From Listeria ivanovii subsp. londoniensis (GTDB taxonomy: Bacteria > Bacillota > Bacilli > Lactobacillales > Listeriaceae): DNA of 64,000 nucleotides. The translations under genes were made by a program, and so were the position numbers. This document shows positions 18,863-28,398 of the stretch, in pieces. Where the stretch lies: the NCBI RefSeq assembly GCF_000763495.1, contig NZ_CP009576.1, positions 2,180,001 to 2,244,000 of the forward strand, written 5' to 3'. The notes beneath the pieces are model-generated. The model was not told the DNA's origin, searched no databases, and saw nothing but the letters and a program-made list of their open reading frames with translations. Numbering within the stretch: the stretch's first letter is position 1; each line of letters opens with the position of its first letter.

Positions 18863-20173
18863 TTACTTACGCTTACGAGCAATTACTCGTATTGGCGTAC
18901 CCTCAAATGGAAATGCGTCTCTTATCCGGTTTTCTAAGAATCGTTCATAAGAGAAATGCATTAATTCTGGATCATTAACAAATACAACAAAGGTTGGTGG
19001 TTTAACAGCCACTTGGGTTGTATAGAAAATTTTAAGGCGTTTTCCTTTATCCATTGGTGATGGATTCATGGCAACTGCATCACTAATAACATCATTTAGC
19101 ATACTTGATTGTACACGTAATGAATGGTTATCACTCACTTGGTTGATAAGTGGGAATAAATTATTTAAGCGTTGTTTTGTTTTAGCAGAAACAAAGACAA
19201 TTGGTGCATAGCTTAAGAATTGGAATTGCTCTCGGATATCTTCAGTCCATACGTTAATTGTTTTTTCGTCTTTATTAATTGCATCCCATTTGTTTACAAC
19301 AATAATAATTGCTCTACCAGCGTCATGGGCGTATCCGGCAATTCGCTTATCTTGTTCACGAATACCTTCTTCTGCATTGATGACAACAAGAACAACGTCA
19401 GAACGTTCAATCGCTCTCATCGCTCGAAGTACACTATATTTCTCGGTACTCTCGTAGACTTTTCCACGTTTCCTCATTCCAGCAGTATCAATCATGACAT
19501 AATCTTGACCATCAAATGTATAGGTTGTATCAATCGCATCACGAGTTGTTCCAGCAATATCAGATACAATAACACGATCTTCGCCAAGCAGTGCATTTAG
19601 AATAGAGGATTTACCAACATTAGGTCGACCAATCAAACTAAATTTCACTGTGTCATCTGGATATTCTTCCTCTTCTTCTTTTGGAAAATGAGCGCGAACA
19701 GCATCTAGCATATCGCCAAGCCCAAGTCCATGAGAACCCGAAATCGGATATGGCTCCCCAAATCCAAGCGAATAGAAATCATAAATTTGGTCACGCATTT
19801 CTGGATTATCTACTTTATTAATCGCTAAAACAATTGGTTTATTAGACCGGTAAAGAATTTTTGCTACTTGTTCGTCCGCATCTGTAACCCCTTCACGACC
19901 ATTCGTAATAAAAATAATTACGTCTGCTTCATCAATTGCAATTTCTGCTTGTGCGCGGATTTGTTCTAAAAATGGTTCATCGGAAAGATCAATACCACCT
20001 GTATCAATAATGTTAAAGTCTTTTCCAAGCCATTCCGCTGAGTTATATATGCGGTCACGTGTCACACCGGGAACATCTTCCACAATGGAAACACGTTCAC
20101 CAACGATTCTGTTAAAAATAGTCGATTTGCCGACATTGGGACGTCCGACAATCGCTACAACTGGTTTTGCCAT
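18863..20173 (-). CDS. der: Ribosome-assembly GTPase Der (EngA)
   Basis: A 436-residue essential GTPase with two tandem G domains and a C-terminal KH-like domain; it acts in 50S subunit assembly. Walker A motifs GRPNVGKST (10-18) and GRPNVGKSS (about 183-191), DTGG and DTAG switch II motifs, and NKVD / NKWD specificity motifs are all visible. The C-terminus is basic (RVIARKRK). AGGTGA precedes the ATG. First gene of the der-gpsA operon. Confidence 0.97.
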   Translation of the reverse strand: MAKPVVAIVGRPNVGKSTIFNRIVGERVSIVEDVPGVTRDRIYNSAEWLGKDFNIIDTGGIDLSDEPFLEQIRAQAEIAIDEADVIIFITNGREGVTDADEQVAKILYRSNKPIVLAINKVDNPEMRDQIYDFYSLGFGEPYPISGSHGLGLGDMLDAVRAHFPKEEEEEYPDDTVKFSLIGRPNVGKSSILNALLGEDRVIVSDIAGTTRDAIDTTYTFDGQDYVMIDTAGMRKRGKVYESTEKYSVLRAMRAIERSDVVLVVINAEEGIREQDKRIAGYAHDAGRAIIIVVNKWDAINKDEKTINVWTEDIREQFQFLSYAPIVFVSAKTKQRLNNLFPLINQVSDNHSLRVQSSMLNDVISDAVAMNPSPMDKGKRLKIFYTTQVAVKPPTFVVFVNDPELMHFSYERFLENRIRDAFPFEGTPIRVIARKRK

Positions 20174-20219
20174 TATTTCACCTACTTTTTTCTCGAATCC
20201 TATTTATCAAACTTTCTTT

Positions 20220-20248
20220 AGTTTATCAGTAAAACACCATACTGGCAA
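20220..20248 (-). promoter_or_regulatory. Promoter of der-gpsA
   Basis: TTGCCA (20243-20248), 17 bases, TAAACT (20220-20225), with TGA before the -10. It follows the rpsA terminator at once. Confidence 0.6.
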
Positions 20249-20261
20249 TGAAAAGTTCGAT

Positions 20262-20306
20262 TTAAAAAAGAAAAAGAGCCTATGGGAACATTCTCCCTAG
20301 GCTCCT
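20262..20306 (-). terminator. Terminator of rpsA
   Basis: GAGCCTAGGGAGAA pairs with TTCCCATAGGCTC followed by TTTTTCTTTTTT on the minus strand, 11 bases after the rpsA stop. Confidence 0.9.
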
Positions 20307-20316
20307 TCGTGTTCCA

Positions 20317-21462
20317 TTATTTATCGTCGTTTTTTAGACCTTTTAATTTATCCCCAATTAAATCGCTCATTTGGAATCCAGTACTTTCTTCTGGAAGTTC
20401 ATAATCAGCTTCTTCTATAGGTGCATCTTGTAAATCTTTAATGCTTAGCGATAAACGCTTGTCTGTTTCATTTACTTCTAGCACTTTAACTTCAATTGTT
20501 TCACCTTCAGAAAGCACTTCTTGCGGTGTTCCAATATGTTGGTGAGAGATTTGCGAAATATGAACTAACCCTTCTACACCAGGGAAAATTTCTACAAAAG
20601 CACCAAAAGTTACTAAACGAACTACTTTCCCTTCAAGAACAGAACCAACTGGGGCTTTTTCAGCAATGCCGTCCCAAGGTCCAGGTAGATTAGCTTTAAT
20701 AGAAAGAGAGATACGTTCGTTTTCAGGATCAATGCCAATAACTTTAACAGTGACTTTTTGCCCTTCTTCTAGTACTTCTTGTGGCGTTGCAATATGTTGA
20801 TAAGAAATTTGTGAAATATGAACCAAGCCATCCACACCACCAATGTCAACGAATGCGCCAAAGTTAGCTAATCGTTGAACTGTACCTTCGATGACATCGC
20901 CTTCTTTTATTTCGTTTAATAAAGCTTGTTTTTGGCTTGCTTTTTCATTTTCAACAACAGCACGGTGGCTTAAAATCACACGGTTATTTTCTGGTTCAAA
21001 TTCCACTACTTTAAATGTTAGTGTTGTTCCTTTGTAATCTGCAAAGTCTTCTACAAAATGATCTTCTACTAAAGAAGCTGGAACAAATGCGCGAACGCCA
21101 AGGTCAACTACTAAGCCGCCTTTTACAACGTCGCTTACTACTGCTTCAAATACTTCACCAGACTCAAATTTCGCTTTAATATCATCAGATGCTTTTTCTG
21201 CATCCACTTTTCTTTTGGATAAAACAAGTACATCATCTTCTACTTTAGTTACGATTAGATCCAGTGTGTCGCCTACGCTCACCACATCAGAAGCTGTCTC
21301 CACATGTATATTGGAAAGTTCACTTATTGGAACGACACCATCAAGTTTGCTATCAGGAATCCCAACATAAACTTGTTTATCCTCCACACTCGTTACTGTG
21401 CCAGTGACTTTGTCTCCTTCTTCAAAATTTCTAACTTCCACATCAAATAAATCTTCAGACAT
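20317..21462 (-). CDS. rpsA: Ribosomal protein S1-like RNA-binding protein (YpfD type)
   Basis: A 381-residue protein with four S1 RNA-binding repeats (roughly 12-83, 98-165, 183-253 and 268-340), each with the GxVxxVxxFGAFVDIGxxxGLVHISQIS pattern most clearly in the third and fourth. The acidic tail ends with SDLIGDKLKGLK. GGAGGG lies 6 bases before the chosen ATG (MSEDLFD); 24 upstream in-frame codons lack a site. Firmicute S1 homologues have four repeats, not six as in E. coli, and their need for translation initiation is debated. Confidence 0.9.
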   Translation of the reverse strand: MSEDLFDVEVRNFEEGDKVTGTVTSVEDKQVYVGIPDSKLDGVVPISELSNIHVETASDVVSVGDTLDLIVTKVEDDVLVLSKRKVDAEKASDDIKAKFESGEVFEAVVSDVVKGGLVVDLGVRAFVPASLVEDHFVEDFADYKGTTLTFKVVEFEPENNRVILSHRAVVENEKASQKQALLNEIKEGDVIEGTVQRLANFGAFVDIGGVDGLVHISQISYQHIATPQEVLEEGQKVTVKVIGIDPENERISLSIKANLPGPWDGIAEKAPVGSVLEGKVVRLVTFGAFVEIFPGVEGLVHISQISHQHIGTPQEVLSEGETIEVKVLEVNETDKRLSLSIKDLQDAPIEEADYELPEESTGFQMSDLIGDKLKGLKNDDK

Positions 21463-21671
21463 GTGTAGCCCTCCATTCGTTAGTCGAATTTTAGAACTTT
21501 CTAATTTAGAAGCCATAAAACTTGCTCGCTTCATCTGCTTGACTAGTTTCCCAGATAGGTAAATTTTCCGATTAAAAAAAGAAAAATTGCAATTGCACCT
21601 TTAGTCAAACTGACTTTTTAGCTAGAAAATCCTTTCAAGATACTTTTCACAAAGTAAAAAATCTCTCTTAT

Positions 21672-21700
21672 AACATCCTACAAATCCTAACATTTGTCAA
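21672..21700 (-). promoter_or_regulatory. rpsA promoter candidate
   Basis: A perfect -35 TTGACA (21695-21700) followed after 17 bases by a poor -10 GATGTT (21672-21677). A TTATAA lies slightly further downstream. Confidence 0.45.
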
Positions 21701-21775
21701 GCTCTTTTAAAGGATAAAATACATCATTACGACGTGCAATCGCTCATTTTGTGTAGACTTTCACGGTTAAATTAA

Positions 21776-21820
21776 AAAACTGCTACATTTCCATTTAGTT
21801 CAGAAAATGTAGCAGTTTTT
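21776..21820 (-). terminator. Terminator of cmk
   Basis: AAAACTGCTACATTT pairs with AAATGTAGCAGTTTT across a loop of about 15 bases, with T-rich sequence after it. The stem is nearly symmetric, so it could work in both directions. Confidence 0.9.
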
Positions 21821-21822
21821 TG

Positions 21823-22497
21823 TTAATTATGGATTTTTTGTTCTGCTAAAAAAAGAATTTTATTAGCCACATCATCAATTGTCATCGATGTTGTATCTAC
21901 TTCAATCGCATCTACTGCTTTTTTTAGCGGAGAATGTTCTCTTGTGTAATCTAGGTGGTCGCGTTCTTCAATTTCTTTTTTCAATTGGTTTAAATCTCCG
22001 GCAAAACCTTTCGCTGCATTTTCTTTAAAGCGACGTTCTGCTCTTTCTTCCACACTTGCTAATAAGAAAACTTTCAATTCAGCGTTTGGTAATACAGCAG
22101 TCCCGATATCTCGACCATCCATCACAATACCACCTTCTTTAGCAAAAACTTGTTGTCGTTCTTGCAAAGCTTCTCGAATAGCAGGATGTGCAGCAACGAT
22201 AGAAACGTGATTAGTTACTTCTAAAGAGCGAATAACTTCTGTTACATTTTCTTCGTTCACAAATACTTGTTGTATTTCTCCAGGTTCGAAGCGAATAACT
22301 GTTTTTGCAAGTAATTCAGCAATAGCTTTTTCATTCGTGTAATCAATCTTGTTTTTATGCGTAACATATGTAACTGCTCGATACATCGCGCCTGTATCAA
22401 TATAAACAAACTGTAATTTTTTTGCAACTATTTTTGCCACTGTGCTTTTCCCTGCTGCAGCTGGACCGTCGATTGCGATACAAATTTTCTTTGTCAT
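21823..22497 (-). CDS. cmk: Cytidylate kinase
   Basis: A 224-residue P-loop kinase that phosphorylates CMP and dCMP. The Walker A motif GPAAAGKST is at 11-19; [12 protein letters not shown] and [14 protein letters not shown] are family landmarks, and the LID region ([10 protein letters not shown]) is present. AAGGGAG precedes the ATG. It lies 14 bases after ansA and probably shares its transcript. Bacillus places cmk directly before ypfD (rpsA); here a terminator splits the two. Confidence 0.95.
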   Translation of the reverse strand: MTKKICIAIDGPAAAGKSTVAKIVAKKLQFVYIDTGAMYRAVTYVTHKNKIDYTNEKAIAELLAKTVIRFEPGEIQQVFVNEENVTEVIRSLEVTNHVSIVAAHPAIREALQERQQVFAKEGGIVMDGRDIGTAVLPNAELKVFLLASVEERAERRFKENAAKGFAGDLNQLKKEIEERDHLDYTREHSPLKKAVDAIEVDTTSMTIDDVANKILFLAEQKIHN

Positions 22498-22511
22498 AGA
22501 ATAAAACTCCC

Positions 22512-23474
22512 TTATCTAAAATTAGTCTGATTTATCTCTTCTTGAGATGCTAAAAGTACCATTAACTTCATTCGTGCTTTTTTGCTATCATAATCTTTAC
22601 CAAGAATGACGCCACGATTATATAAATCAAATGTACTTCCTTCATAATCGTATGTAGTGTATACATTCCCTTCTTCCGCACTGGTTGTAATCACAACTGG
22701 AATCCCTTTATCTAAAGCTCGAATAATGGCAGGCATCATTTTTGGCGCTACTTGTCCGCGTCCAACACCTTCTAAAACTATTCCTGCCACACCACTATCA
22801 ATTGCCGCATCTATAAATAAACCATCAGCTCCGATGTAACATTTAATTACAACGACTTCAGGGAGATCTAAACGAATATCAAAGCATTCATGTTCTAATG
22901 GCTTTTGGTAAAGAAAAACTTGATCATTATCAATAATTCCTAAGTAACCGAAACCAAACGCACTAAAGCCTTGGATGTTGGATGCATGTACTTTTTTTAC
23001 ATATCGGGCTGCAAAAATTCGTTCATTAAAAACAACGACAGTCCCAGCTTGGCGTAAATTTGTTTCGCAGGCGGTATAAATTGCATGGCGAATATTAATA
23101 TAAGCATCTGTTCCTGGTTCTTCTGGCGCTCTTTGTGATCCAGTAACCACTACAGGTCTTGTATCTGTTACAGCAAGGTCAAGAAAATAAGCCGTCTCCT
23201 CTAATGAATCCGTTCCATGTGTAACAACGATGCCATCATAGGTTTCATCCATAAAAATAGACTCGATCAGCTGTTTCAAACTAATTAAATCTGGAAGTGT
23301 AATGTGCATAGACGGTAATTGAAAAGTAGAATAAATATCTATTTGAATCTCCGTTGGCAATTTACATAAAGCGGCTAACTCTTCTCCTGATAACTCTCCA
23401 GATGCAAGTTTCCCTGATTCTGTTTTCTTACTCGCGATTGTGCCACCTGTCGTAATTAATGCGACTCTTGCCAT
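22512..23474 (-). CDS. ansA: L-asparaginase, type I
   Basis: A 320-residue enzyme that hydrolyses asparagine to aspartate and ammonia. The two threonine motifs TTGGTIAS (8-15) and [13 protein letters not shown] are intact. No signal peptide is present, so it is the cytoplasmic type. GGGGG is 8 bases before the ATG. It lies between the LysM protein gene and cmk; Bacillus has an asparaginase-like gene (ypcA/ansA region) near this position too, but this placement is not informative about function. Confidence 0.9.
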   Translation of the reverse strand: MARVALITTGGTIASKKTESGKLASGELSGEELAALCKLPTEIQIDIYSTFQLPSMHITLPDLISLKQLIESIFMDETYDGIVVTHGTDSLEETAYFLDLAVTDTRPVVVTGSQRAPEEPGTDAYINIRHAIYTACETNLRQAGTVVVFNERIFAARYVKKVHASNIQGFSAFGFGYLGIIDNDQVFLYQKPLEHECFDIRLDLPEVVVIKCYIGADGLFIDAAIDSGVAGIVLEGVGRGQVAPKMMPAIIRALDKGIPVVITTSAEEGNVYTTYDYEGSTFDLYNRGVILGKDYDSKKARMKLMVLLASQEEINQTNFR

Positions 23475-23556
23475 CGTCCATTCCCCCTACATTTTTTCCT
23501 TTTAAACGAACAAATGAGTCTCGGAAGCGTTTCCCAGACCCATTCAGTGTTGTTTA

Positions 23557-24276
23557 TTACTGTGGAATTGTTAGAACTGTACCAACTGGAACATCATTAC
23601 TTCCAAGTCCATTGGCTTGTTTGATTTTTTCTACGCCTGCAGCAGCTCCTGCACTTCCATAGGCTGAACGGGCAATCCCGTATAGCGTTTCTCCTGCTTG
23701 AACAGTGTGCGATCCACCAGCAGCTTTTTGTTGCGCAGCTTCATCTGCTTTTTTCTGCGCAGCCTCAGCCGCAGCTTTCTCTTCGGCCGCTTTTTCTTCG
23801 GCCGCTTTTTGATTAGCAGCTTCTTGTGCTTGTTTCGCTTCTTCGGCCTTTTTAGCAGCTTCGGCATCTTGTTCTTTCTTTGTAGCAGCAGCTTTTTCTT
23901 CCGCGGCTTTTTTTTCTTCAGCCGCTTTTTCGGCTGCGGCTTTTTCTTCCGCGGCTTTTTTTGCTTTTGCTTTTTCTTCTTTTGCTTGTGTGTTGTCAGA
24001 TACACTTACAGTTGATTCTGTCTCGGTTTTGACTTCGTTAGATCCCATATTTTGAACAGTAACGAATACAATCACAATGACGATTGGTATTAACAGAAAA
24101 AATACAATTAATAAATTCAATAATGGATATCTAAAAATGGTTTTCTTTTTTCCTCGTCTGCTATCAGAACGGGATAACATCGGTGGTTCGTTATTAAATT
24201 CATCTTGCTCTTCTGAACTCATATCGTAATCAACCGGTTCTTCAAATTCCCGTTTATCTTTTTGTTTTTTTGCCAC
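23557..24276 (-). CDS. Membrane-anchored LysM protein with Ala/Lys/Glu-rich linker (YpbE-like)
   Basis: A 239-residue protein in three parts: an acidic and basic cytoplasmic head (1-46), one membrane helix (about 47-72, ending FVTVQN), a long linker of AEEKAAAEKAAEEK-type repeats (about 93-185) and a C-terminal LysM peptidoglycan-binding domain (about 190-238: VQAGETLYGIAR). Topology would place the LysM outside, tethered to the wall. It resembles Bacillus YpbE, whose role is unknown. The start is GTG with AAAGGAGG upstream. A weak hairpin at 23512-23543 may end its transcript. Confidence 0.8.
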   Translation of the reverse strand: MAKKQKDKREFEEPVDYDMSSEEQDEFNNEPPMLSRSDSRRGKKKTIFRYPLLNLLIVFFLLIPIVIVIVFVTVQNMGSNEVKTETESTVSVSDNTQAKEEKAKAKKAAEEKAAAEKAAEEKKAAEEKAAATKKEQDAEAAKKAEEAKQAQEAANQKAAEEKAAEEKAAAEAAQKKADEAAQQKAAGGSHTVQAGETLYGIARSAYGSAGAAAGVEKIKQANGLGSNDVPVGTVLTIPQ

Positions 24277-24595
24277 TCAAAGTTCCTCCTTTAGTGCTCT
24301 CTAAAATTATCCTATGCACTATTATTGGCACAGAGAAGTGTTACATATGATATTAAAAATGAAATGCCTTTGAAATAATTATACCCATAAATGTAACATC
24401 CAACAACACTTAAACCGCTTTTTTACTAAAAAAAGCAATAATAATTTTAATTTGGTGCTTATAAGGTGTAGGCGCTATCTATTTCTTACAGATTACTGAA
24501 CAAAATAATAACAAGTTTTTTGCTATTAAACAAGCTTTTTTTTGCAAAAAAATGTGAAATTGTATTCTTTTTGTCGAATTTCGTAACTTTTAAAA
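24277..24595 (-). other. 319-base intergenic region between recQ and the LysM gene
   Basis: Holds the LysM gene promoter (24378-24406) and an A/T-rich stretch with short TTTTTTT/AAAAAAA hairpins (around 24421-24435 and 24535-24552), which may serve as weak terminators for recQ's left neighbour. No ORF is supported. Confidence 0.5.
24378..24406 (-). promoter_or_regulatory. Promoter of the LysM protein gene
   Basis: TTGTTG (24401-24406), 17 bases, perfect TATAAT (24378-24383) on the minus strand. Confidence 0.65.
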
Positions 24596-26002
24596 TCACT
24601 GCAATAAGTATGTTAAATAACTTTCCCAAGTAGGGACTTCTTTTCGTTGTATCATTTCTTTTTTTTCAAAGGTAGTAATATCCGCACCGTCTATATCACA
24701 ACAGTTTAGCGGCTTTTCACTATCAAGGGGTTCTTCTTCAAAATAACGCATAATATAATTCCGGCGACAATCTTTTGTATGCAGATAACCAATGAATTGC
24801 TGTAAATTGGCTTGTTTCCATTTCTTGCGATAGTCTATTTTTGTAGTTATTTCTTGGGTAGTCAATCCACTCTTTTGATAGTACTCGATAAAACGCTGCT
24901 CTGATTCGGGTAATGTTTTCAGCTGTTCCTTTGTTAAATGGATTAAACTTGCATCAGGTAAATCTTGGTCTGCTAGCTGCATTTGAATAAATTCATCTCC
25001 AGTGGCATAAAGTAGAATACCGACACTGTTTTTCGAATCTCGACCAGCTCGTCCGATTTCTTGCAAGTATGCTTCTAAATCAGCAGGCATATGATAGTGA
25101 ATAACAAAACGAATATCTGATTTGTCTATTCCCATTCCAAAAGCACTCGTCGCACAAATTAAATCTAACTGACCATAAACAAATTGCTGTTGAATCATAA
25201 TCCTATCTTCCGCTTCCATATCCCCGTGATAATAGGCGACTTGTAGGCCAGATATTTCGCTCAATTCACGCGCTATCCTTTCTGCTAATTTTTTACTTGA
25301 AAAATACACAATACCCGGCGTTTGCAGTTTTGAAACTAGTTCATACAAACGTTCTTTTTTTAAATTTTGGTTCGTAAATTTTTCTACTTGTAAAGAAATG
25401 TTTGAACGGTTCACTGAATAAATAATTTGTTTGCAGTCTTTTAATTGAAGTTGCGCTAAAATATCTGCTCGAACTTTTTTGGTGGCTGTTGCAGTAAGCA
25501 CCATTGTTACTGGGAAATTCGCCTCTTGAATAAACAAACCTAACATTAAATAATCCGGACGAAAATCATGCCCCCACTGAGAAATACAATGTGCCTCATC
25601 AATTACAAATAAACTAATTTTCTGCTTCAAAAGAAGGCTTTTTATCTTATCATTATTCAACATCTCTGGTGATAAAAATAAAAATTTGTATAAATGGATG
25701 TTAGCAAGAATTTGGTTTTTCTCGTCTCGTTTCAAAAAACTATTAAGTGCAGCAACGCGTTTTTCCCCATGTGCACGCATTCGTTCCATCTGGTCTTGCA
25801 TTAACGAAAGAAGCGGTGACACAATCACAACTAAGCCCTCCATCAAATATCCCGCTAATTGATAGCAAATAGTCTTTCCAGTTCCAGTGGGTAACATAGC
25901 AAACGTGTTCTCCCCTGCTAATGTAGCTTCAATTACTTCTTTTTGTCCTGGGCGGAATTCTTCAAAGCCAAGATATGATTTTAGTTTCTTTTCTAGACTC
26001 AT
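24596..26002 (-). CDS. recS: ATP-dependent DNA helicase, RecQ family (short form, RecS/YpbC)
   Basis: A 468-residue superfamily 2 helicase. Walker A LPTGTGKT is at 37-44, DEAH at 135-138 with the RecQ-specific extension CISQWGHDFRPDY, and motif VI IGRAGRDSK is intact. The protein stops after a partial zinc-binding region (a Cys near CRRNYIMRYF and NCC) and lacks the HRDC domain of E. coli RecQ, as in Bacillus RecS. The ATG overlaps the stop of ypbB by four bases. Confidence 0.9.
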   Translation of the reverse strand: MSLEKKLKSYLGFEEFRPGQKEVIEATLAGENTFAMLPTGTGKTICYQLAGYLMEGLVVIVSPLLSLMQDQMERMRAHGEKRVAALNSFLKRDEKNQILANIHLYKFLFLSPEMLNNDKIKSLLLKQKISLFVIDEAHCISQWGHDFRPDYLMLGLFIQEANFPVTMVLTATATKKVRADILAQLQLKDCKQIIYSVNRSNISLQVEKFTNQNLKKERLYELVSKLQTPGIVYFSSKKLAERIARELSEISGLQVAYYHGDMEAEDRIMIQQQFVYGQLDLICATSAFGMGIDKSDIRFVIHYHMPADLEAYLQEIGRAGRDSKNSVGILLYATGDEFIQMQLADQDLPDASLIHLTKEQLKTLPESEQRFIEYYQKSGLTTQEITTKIDYRKKWKQANLQQFIGYLHTKDCRRNYIMRYFEEEPLDSEKPLNCCDIDGADITTFEKKEMIQRKEVPTWESYLTYLLQ

Positions 26003-27006
26003 GCTATTCCTCCTCTACTCACCACAGCTAGCCGGATTTGATAATAATCCAAGTCTGGGAATTCTGCTTTGATTTCGCGCAATAAATTCCATTCTTTTTG
26101 ATTAATTGCTTTTATTAGCTCGTCGTCAGGCAAATAGGGTACGTTCGCATTTTTTTGTGTAGCTCTTATCTCAACAAAGTGATCTTGAATGGTACTTGTT
26201 TTTAAGTTGCGAATTTGCTCAATCGTCTCTAATTCAGCACCATTTCGCCAAAGCGTAAAAGTTTGCATAGCAGAGGTAGTTAAAGCAGTTAATTCGTTTG
26301 GGATTAAACTACTTAAAATAGTCCATTTCTCGTGTGTTTGCTTTATCACAGCGAATAAATGATGGATTTCATGCAATATTTCGAAATAAATATCCCACTT
26401 CGGCTGATTATATTTTGAAGCAATTTGTTCCATCGTATAGCCCATTAATTCACCACCAGAAAAACGTTCTACTAAATATTCTGGTTTTGCTACTTCTAGC
26501 TCTTTGAACCAGCTAGTCAGTTCTATAAATAAGTTATCGGCTAAAGTGGCTTGTACTTGATTTGTTAGCCAGTTTTTAATGAATAATTGTACTTTTTTGT
26601 CACGAATGACTGGTAAATAGTATTTCTTGTTATGGTGCTTATTACTAATTACTTGTATCCCCAATCGTAAATGCGCAAAAAAATCAAAAGCTTGTCGTTG
26701 AAAGGAAAAACCTTGAAACCACGGATAATCTATTTCAAAGCTAGGCTCGATATTCCCTTGTATAATATAGCCATTTTCGGTAGAAGAAACCATACCGTTT
26801 TGGACCAAATCTGTTAGCCGTACTTCCAAATAACTTGATTTTAAATTTGGTACCAATCCGAATAGGTGTTGCATTTGAAAAAGATGAGCATCTTGAACAG
26901 CTTGTCCAGTTCTCCGCCCAACTAAAATTGTCTGTAAAAACGGTAACTTCCTTGGTGTGACAGATTTTTTTAAAATAGTTAATATGTAATTATCAAGCTT
27001 ATCCAA
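25999..27006 (-). CDS. Helix-turn-helix protein YpbB-like
   Basis: A 335-residue protein with a C-terminal HTH_40 type domain (about 245-335; the DHFVEIRATQKN and LREIKAEFPDLDYYQIRLAV segments), a region found fused to RecQ in other bacteria. I choose the TTG at 27006 (DKLDNYILTIL), 6 bases after AAAGGTGG; the longer frame to 27054 lacks a site. It is translationally coupled to the recQ helicase gene, so the two likely act together in DNA repair. No enzyme motif is evident. Confidence 0.75.
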   Translation of the reverse strand: MDKLDNYILTILKKSVTPRKLPFLQTILVGRRTGQAVQDAHLFQMQHLFGLVPNLKSSYLEVRLTDLVQNGMVSSTENGYIIQGNIEPSFEIDYPWFQGFSFQRQAFDFFAHLRLGIQVISNKHHNKKYYLPVIRDKKVQLFIKNWLTNQVQATLADNLFIELTSWFKELEVAKPEYLVERFSGGELMGYTMEQIASKYNQPKWDIYFEILHEIHHLFAVIKQTHEKWTILSSLIPNELTALTTSAMQTFTLWRNGAELETIEQIRNLKTSTIQDHFVEIRATQKNANVPYLPDDELIKAINQKEWNLLREIKAEFPDLDYYQIRLAVVSRGGIA

Positions 27007-27159
27007 GACTTTCCACCACCTTTTTTTACTCCTATTATCATACCACAGAAACACTTGTTCGACACTGGTTTGACTAAAAAAACTTTATCAATTTATGGTA
27101 CAATAGAAAAAGAAAAAATCTAGCTTCAATGAGTCATTTTAGAAAGGAAGCGGAGTATA

Positions 27160-27384
27160 TTGAAATATTGTCGCGTCGAAAAAGATACTTGTATTGCTTG
27201 TGGAGCTTGTTCTATTCATGCCCCTGATGTGTTTGATTATGATACAGAAGGACTTGCATTTAATATTTTAGATAATAATACTGGTACAAAAGTAATTCCA
27301 GAAGATTTAACAGAGATGGTCATTGATGCTGAGTTCGCTTGCCCATCACTTTCTATCCAGGTTTCTGATAAACCATTTCATTAA
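27160..27384 (+). CDS. fer: Ferredoxin, [4Fe-4S]
   Basis: A 74-residue single-cluster ferredoxin: C11, C14, C17 in [10 protein letters not shown] and C61 near the end (AEFACPS) supply the four ligands, with an acidic middle loop. It carries electrons in the cytoplasm, possibly to or from the ferredoxin-NADP reductase at 43373-44371. The start is TTG after AAAGGAAGCGGAG. It is divergent from ypbB, as in Bacillus, where fer also lies next to ypbB-recS. Confidence 0.93.
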   Translation: MKYCRVEKDTCIACGACSIHAPDVFDYDTEGLAFNILDNNTGTKVIPEDLTEMVIDAEFACPSLSIQVSDKPFH

Positions 27385-27424
27385 AAAATCCGCGAGCCCA
27401 TTCTGGACTCACGGATTTTATTTA
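27384..27424 (+). terminator. Bidirectional terminator between fer and ribU
   Basis: AAAATCCGTGAGTCC / GGGCTCGCGGATTTT stem (read leftward), with A- and T-runs on both sides, between converging genes. Confidence 0.85.
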
Positions 27425-27426
27425 TT

Positions 27427-28038
27427 TCAACGGCTAACTTCTTGTTGACGTTTTTCGAATTTGCGCCGTTCTTTTGCAGTTTGATTTTTAGCAATCCATT
27501 TTTTCATTCGTGAATAAAGCAGTAAGAAGACTGCACTAACGATAACTCCTTTTAATAGGTTAAACGGTACAATCGCATAAGTGATTAGCCATGCAACATC
27601 TGTATTCGCCGGCAGTCCACCTAGTTTAATATAAAATGGTAATAAAACAAAATAATTAAATACTGTCATTGCGAGTGTCATTAACACCGTACCAACCGCG
27701 GTTGAAAGAACCATACCTTTTGTTGTACGAAACCAGTGAAATAAATAATAAATCGGCAGGACATAAAATATTCCTGAAATAAAGTTAGCTAGTTCTCCAA
27801 CAGGGATACCAACTGGGCTACCAGAAACAATATATAGTAACACATTTTTGATCAACTCCACTAATATCACCGCTAATGGACCGAATAGAAGTCCACCAAG
27901 TAAAGCTGGGATGTCACTAAAATCAAGCTTTAAAAATGGTGCACTTGGTAGTAATGGAAATTGGAGCATCATTAATATGAATGCTACAGTTCCAAGTACT
28001 GCCACACTTACAAAGACCTTCATTGAATAATTCTTCAT
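27427..28038 (-). CDS. ribU: Riboflavin ECF transporter substrate-binding protein RibU
   Basis: A 203-residue integral membrane protein with about six helices, the S-component of an energy-coupling factor transporter that imports riboflavin (and FMN/FAD). [25 protein letters not shown] is the family signature region between helices 1 and 2. It needs the shared EcfA/A'/T module, which is not in this window. I start at ATG 28038 (MKNYSMK), 8 bases after AAGGGAG. It is preceded by an FMN riboswitch, which supports the substrate assignment. Confidence 0.93.
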   Translation of the reverse strand: MKNYSMKVFVSVAVLGTVAFILMMLQFPLLPSAPFLKLDFSDIPALLGGLLFGPLAVILVELIKNVLLYIVSGSPVGIPVGELANFISGIFYVLPIYYLFHWFRTTKGMVLSTAVGTVLMTLAMTVFNYFVLLPFYIKLGGLPANTDVAWLITYAIVPFNLLKGVIVSAVFLLLYSRMKKWIAKNQTAKERRKFEKRQQEVSR

Positions 28039-28104
28039 TGTCATTTCTCCCTTGATGTTCACCAAGAAGCGAGTGACGCCATTTAACGAATGCAACCCAA
28101 GCAA

Positions 28105-28134
28105 ATAAAAAACCTCAACTAATAAAGTTGAGGG
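28105..28134 (-). terminator. Riboswitch-controlled terminator of ribU
   Basis: CCTCAACT / AGTTGAGG perfect 8-bp stem with a 5-base loop followed by six T on the minus strand. It sits 97 bases after the FMN aptamer and 67 bases before the ribU start: the expression platform. Confidence 0.9.
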
Positions 28135-28230
28135 AGAGTTTGTGAAAAGATAAACAAACGTTAGATGCTCAAATAAACATCACAGCTTGCTAACACATGC
28201 TCGTGAAGACAAACGAAAAGGTCTGTCAAC

Positions 28231-28345
28231 ATCTTCTCCCATCCAGACTATACTGTCGGTCCTGGAATTACACCAGAGTCAACTGCTAAAAAAGCAGATC
28301 GTGGACTTTAACCACCGGTCGGGAATTGCACCCTGCCCCGAAGAT
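28231..28345 (-). promoter_or_regulatory. FMN riboswitch (RFN element)
   Basis: Read leftward the element starts ATCTTCGGGGCAGGGTG and ends GGATGGGAGAAGAT, closing P1 (ATCTTC/GAAGAT). Conserved inner blocks are present: AATTCCCGACCGGTGGT, AGTCCACGA, CTCTGGTGTAATTCC, AGGACCGACAGTATAGTC. The variable arm is a short TGCTTTTTTAGCA hairpin. FMN binding in this family turns off the riboflavin transporter gene downstream; in Listeria it is also the target of roseoflavin. Confidence 0.97.
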
Positions 28346-28370
28346 GAACGAATATTTTCTTACAAATTTT

Positions 28371-28398
28371 ATTTTACCATGAATAAATATTTTCGCAA
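28371..28398 (-). promoter_or_regulatory. Promoter of the FMN riboswitch-ribU transcript
   Basis: TTGCGA (28393-28398), 16 bases, TAAAAT (28371-28376) preceded by TGG (extended -10). Start would be near 28364, about 20 bases before the aptamer. Confidence 0.6.

Larger units (their letters stand above)
21463..21822 (-). other. 360-base intergenic region: rpsA leader and cmk terminator
   Basis: Holds the rpsA promoter candidate (21672-21700), a leader of about 200 bases, and the cmk terminator (21776-21820). I see no ORF or known riboswitch in it. Confidence 0.6.

Noticed and set aside
23512-23543. Terminator after the LysM gene
   Set aside because: An imperfect stem can be drawn, but the following sequence has no T run; kept out of the terminator list.
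23631-24015. Long open frames on both strands inside the LysM gene
   Set aside because: They are by-products of the repetitive GCX/AAA/GAA linker codons and consist of low-complexity KKK or FFF runs.
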